Assembly: GCA_944327295.1 (NCBI GenBank)
Contig: CALVHF010000011.1
Location: 1-41,200, forward strand
Direction of reading: 5' to 3'
Origin: an uncultured Desulfovibrio sp.
GTDB taxonomy: Bacteria; Desulfobacterota; Desulfovibrionia; Desulfovibrionales; Desulfovibrionaceae
Length of the DNA stretch: 41,200 nt
Part shown: one piece after another, positions 41,151 to 41,200 of the stretch
How the letters are laid out: each line of letters begins with the position of its first letter
How positions within the stretch are numbered: position 1 is the stretch's first letter
The notes under the pieces: generated by a model
Told to the model about the DNA's origin: nothing
Databases searched by the model: none
The model's input: the letters and a program-made list of their open reading frames with translations, nothing else
Program-made: the position numbers and the translations under genes

Positions 41151-41200
41151 GCATTTGACCTCTGATATACTGCTCTATAATGGCAGTTGTGGCTCCATCT

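Overview
The window comes from a dissimilatory sulfate-reducing bacterium, almost certainly a Desulfovibrionaceae member (Desulfovibrio-like). The evidence is direct: a complete dsrMKJOP membrane complex operon, dsrC, a zinc-type ATP sulfurylase (sat), the oxygen-defence set desulfoferrodoxin / rubredoxin / rubredoxin:oxygen oxidoreductase, and a Coo-type energy-converting [NiFe] hydrogenase operon in the order cooMKLXUH-hypA-cooF. The coding DNA is GC-rich and several intergenic regions are strikingly AT-rich. The 45-residue rubredoxin, lacking the usual seven-residue loop, resembles the short form known from D. desulfuricans ATCC 27774.

Layout. 1-3495 (minus): tolQ-tolR-tolA and then a secreted protein with a second TolA/TonB-like domain, which runs off the left edge. 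3685-4485 (minus): TtcA-type PP-loop tRNA thiolase. 4941-6510 (plus): rpoZ and dnaJ. 6519-7733 (minus): metF followed by a small FlgM-like gene. 8055-9215 (plus): exported phosphodiester-glycosidase-like protein. 9519-11616 (plus): dfx, rub and roo. 11708-12796 (minus): diverged LarC-like protein. 13129-14390 (plus): CBS-ACT protein and dsrC. 14831-19518 (plus): class A penicillin-binding protein, tRNA m1A58 methyltransferase and gpsA. 19665-28499 (plus): coo hydrogenase operon. 28948-30288 (minus): HD-domain protein of the CCA-adding family with a ruined nucleotidyltransferase site. 30587-36201 (minus): RsbRD-like gene followed by dsrMKJOP. 36838-37911 (minus): VKOR-thioredoxin-like membrane protein whose stop codon lies in a MITE-like inverted-repeat element. 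38151-39095 (minus): radical SAM protein. 39441-40712 (minus): sat. The right end carries one CRISPR-repeat-like hairpin.

How the parts work together. Sat activates sulfate to APS. DsrC carries the sulfur released by sulfite reductase as a trisulfide, and DsrMKJOP is thought to reduce it with electrons from the membrane quinone pool or periplasmic cytochromes. The Coo hydrogenase links ferredoxin-level electrons to H2 and ion translocation; no CO dehydrogenase gene lies beside it here. Dfx, rubredoxin and Roo remove superoxide and oxygen. The remaining genes are housekeeping: envelope (Tol, PBP, GpsA), tRNA modification and one-carbon metabolism.

No integrated phage, transposase or complete CRISPR array is visible. 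The most unusual items are small: the pseudo-nucleotidyltransferase HD protein, the MITE-like element ending a reading frame, the repeat tail on CooF, structured leaders of dsrC and dsrM, a 22-bp perfect palindrome upstream of the LarC-like gene, a hairpin-rich 360-bp gap before the PBP gene, and the lone CRISPR-like repeat. All functional calls rest on reading motifs by eye; no database search was run.
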